Part shown: positions 12,815 through 13,565 of the stretch, in pieces | How the letters are laid out: every line of letters starts with the position of its first letter | Numbering within the stretch: the stretch's first letter is position 1 | Assembly: GCA_937900485.1 (NCBI GenBank) | Contig: CALCEL010000006.1 | Span: 1-13,565 of the forward strand | DNA length: 13,565 bases | Direction: 5' to 3' | DNA from: an uncultured Prevotellaceae bacterium | GTDB taxonomy: Bacteria > Bacteroidota > Bacteroidia > Bacteroidales > Bacteroidaceae | Notes under the pieces: model-generated | Database searches by the model: none | The model's input: the letters and a program-made list of their open reading frames with translations, nothing else | What the model was told of the DNA's origin: nothing | Position numbers and translations under genes: made by a program

Positions 12815-13471
12815 ATGATGCTTTGCGTCTTACTGGCTTTCGCGCAAAAGGATGTTACAACATTCTTGGGAATTCCCGTTGATGGTTTTAAGTCTGATAT
12901 GAGAAAATCCCTTATTGCTAAGGGATTCACACCTAAACAGGTTTCTGGACAAGAATACTTTGAGGGTGAGTTCAACGGAACGGATGTTCATGTTTATATA
13001 GCGACAAACAACAACAAAGTTTATCGTATCATGTTGTGTGATGCTAATACTCAAAGTGAAGCAAACATAAAGATTCGATTTAACAAGTTAGTCAGTCAAT
13101 TCGAAAACAACAAGCGGTATACAGCATTAGACAGCTATACTCTCTCGGATGATGAGGACATTTCCTATGAAATGCTTGTCCATAAGAAGAACTACGATGC
13201 ACTATTTTACCAAAATCCAGATTTTGAAAAAATTGACACACTCACACTACAAAGACAGGTCCGAGATGAGCTGTTGAAGAAACACTCTGAGGCTGAATTG
13301 CAGAATCCGACAGAAGAAACGGAAAAAGAGGCTCAATCCATTGCTCTTAAAATAGGGATGGATATGTTGTTCAAAAAACCTGTATGGTTTAGAATAAGTG
13401 AGCACAATGGGGAATATTATATCACCATGTTTTACGATAATGAATCATTAGTGTCCATTAAAAAATCGTGA
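12815..13471 (+). CDS. Secreted Bacteroidales protein of unknown function, signal peptide split by a frameshift
   Basis: A 218-residue protein in this frame, starting MMLCVLLAFAQKDVTTFLGIPVDG. The opening KDVTTFLGIPVDGFKSDMRKSL is a pattern I associate with a common group of small exported Bacteroidales proteins; the biochemical role is unknown. The body is a likely alpha/beta domain with a helical, charged middle (about 145-172) and a C-terminal EYYITMFYDNESL strand region. Just upstream, an ATG at 12789 gives MKRFFKLLP and then a TGA. One extra base before the CC at 12813-12814 (for example TTGGCC) would join it to give MKRFFKLLAMMLCVLLAFAQ, a normal Sec signal peptide, and a 227-residue protein. 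12789-13471 is one base short of whole codons. As it stands, the shortened signal may reduce export. Intact below the break. Confidence 0.75.
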   Translation: MMLCVLLAFAQKDVTTFLGIPVDGFKSDMRKSLIAKGFTPKQVSGQEYFEGEFNGTDVHVYIATNNNKVYRIMLCDANTQSEANIKIRFNKLVSQFENNKRYTALDSYTLSDDEDISYEMLVHKKNYDALFYQNPDFEKIDTLTLQRQVRDELLKKHSEAELQNPTEETEKEAQSIALKIGMDMLFKKPVWFRISEHNGEYYITMFYDNESLVSIKKS

Positions 13472-13565
13472 TAAACATTATAAAATACTGATTTTTAGTT
13501 TGTTGTATACTTTTTTTGAGTCAACGGACTTGAAATCATAATTGAACTGATTATTAGATACTTGG
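13472..13565. other. AT-rich downstream end of the window
   Basis: No gene visible. It contains short T runs but no clear hairpin terminator for the preceding gene. Confidence 0.4.

Overview
The window looks like chromosomal DNA of a Bacteroidota bacterium, most likely Bacteroidales and Prevotella-like. Three observations support this. Several genes are preceded by the Bacteroidota promoter form TTTG/TTG, about 20 bases, TAnnTTTG (3952-3959, 7451-7458, 9509-9516). Shine-Dalgarno sequences are weak. The secreted and lipoprotein gene types (LT lipoprotein with a bacterial SBP domain, short secreted proteins of the KDVTTFLGIPVDG kind) are typical of that group. The genus is an inference.

Layout. 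38-462 (minus) is a small unknown gene broken by one base. 617-1463 (minus) is a frameshifted fragment of what looks like a large phage- or element-borne polyvalent protein. 1481-3815 (minus) is a vitamin B6 block: a ThiD-kinase-like/AraC fusion protein, then pdxS, then pdxT, tightly packed and read as one operon. A divergent promoter region (3816-3990) separates it from a secreted protein (3991-4653). A shared hairpin terminator at 4713-4744 sits between that gene and a convergent minus-strand operon, which reads purH (AICAR formyltransferase domain only), then a small basic protein, then a lipoprotein lytic transglycosylase (7327 down to 4727). The purH upstream region carries a perfect 11-bp inverted repeat and a divergent promoter driving an acidic-tailed protein (7669-8478), which ends in a strong terminator.

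8536-9508 has no convincing gene but several inverted repeats and remnants of reading frames. It borders a plus-strand restriction-modification cassette (9537-12762): a small HTH regulator, an HpaII-type (CCGG) cytosine-5 methyltransferase, an HpaII-family endonuclease and a Vsr mismatch endonuclease. The window ends with a secreted Bacteroidales protein (12815-13471) whose signal peptide is split by a one-base frameshift.

How the parts work together. PdxS and PdxT form the DXP-independent pyridoxal phosphate synthase. The fused kinase-like/AraC protein encoded first in the operon is well placed to be its vitamer-sensing regulator, and this is the most interesting idea in the window. In the R-M cassette, the methyltransferase protects host CCGG sites, the nuclease cuts unmodified ones, Vsr repairs T:G mismatches left by 5-methylcytosine deamination, and the HTH protein probably times expression through a dyad overlapping the cassette promoter. 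Three genes each carry exactly one single-base frameshift, so either local decay or consensus errors in the assembly should be considered.
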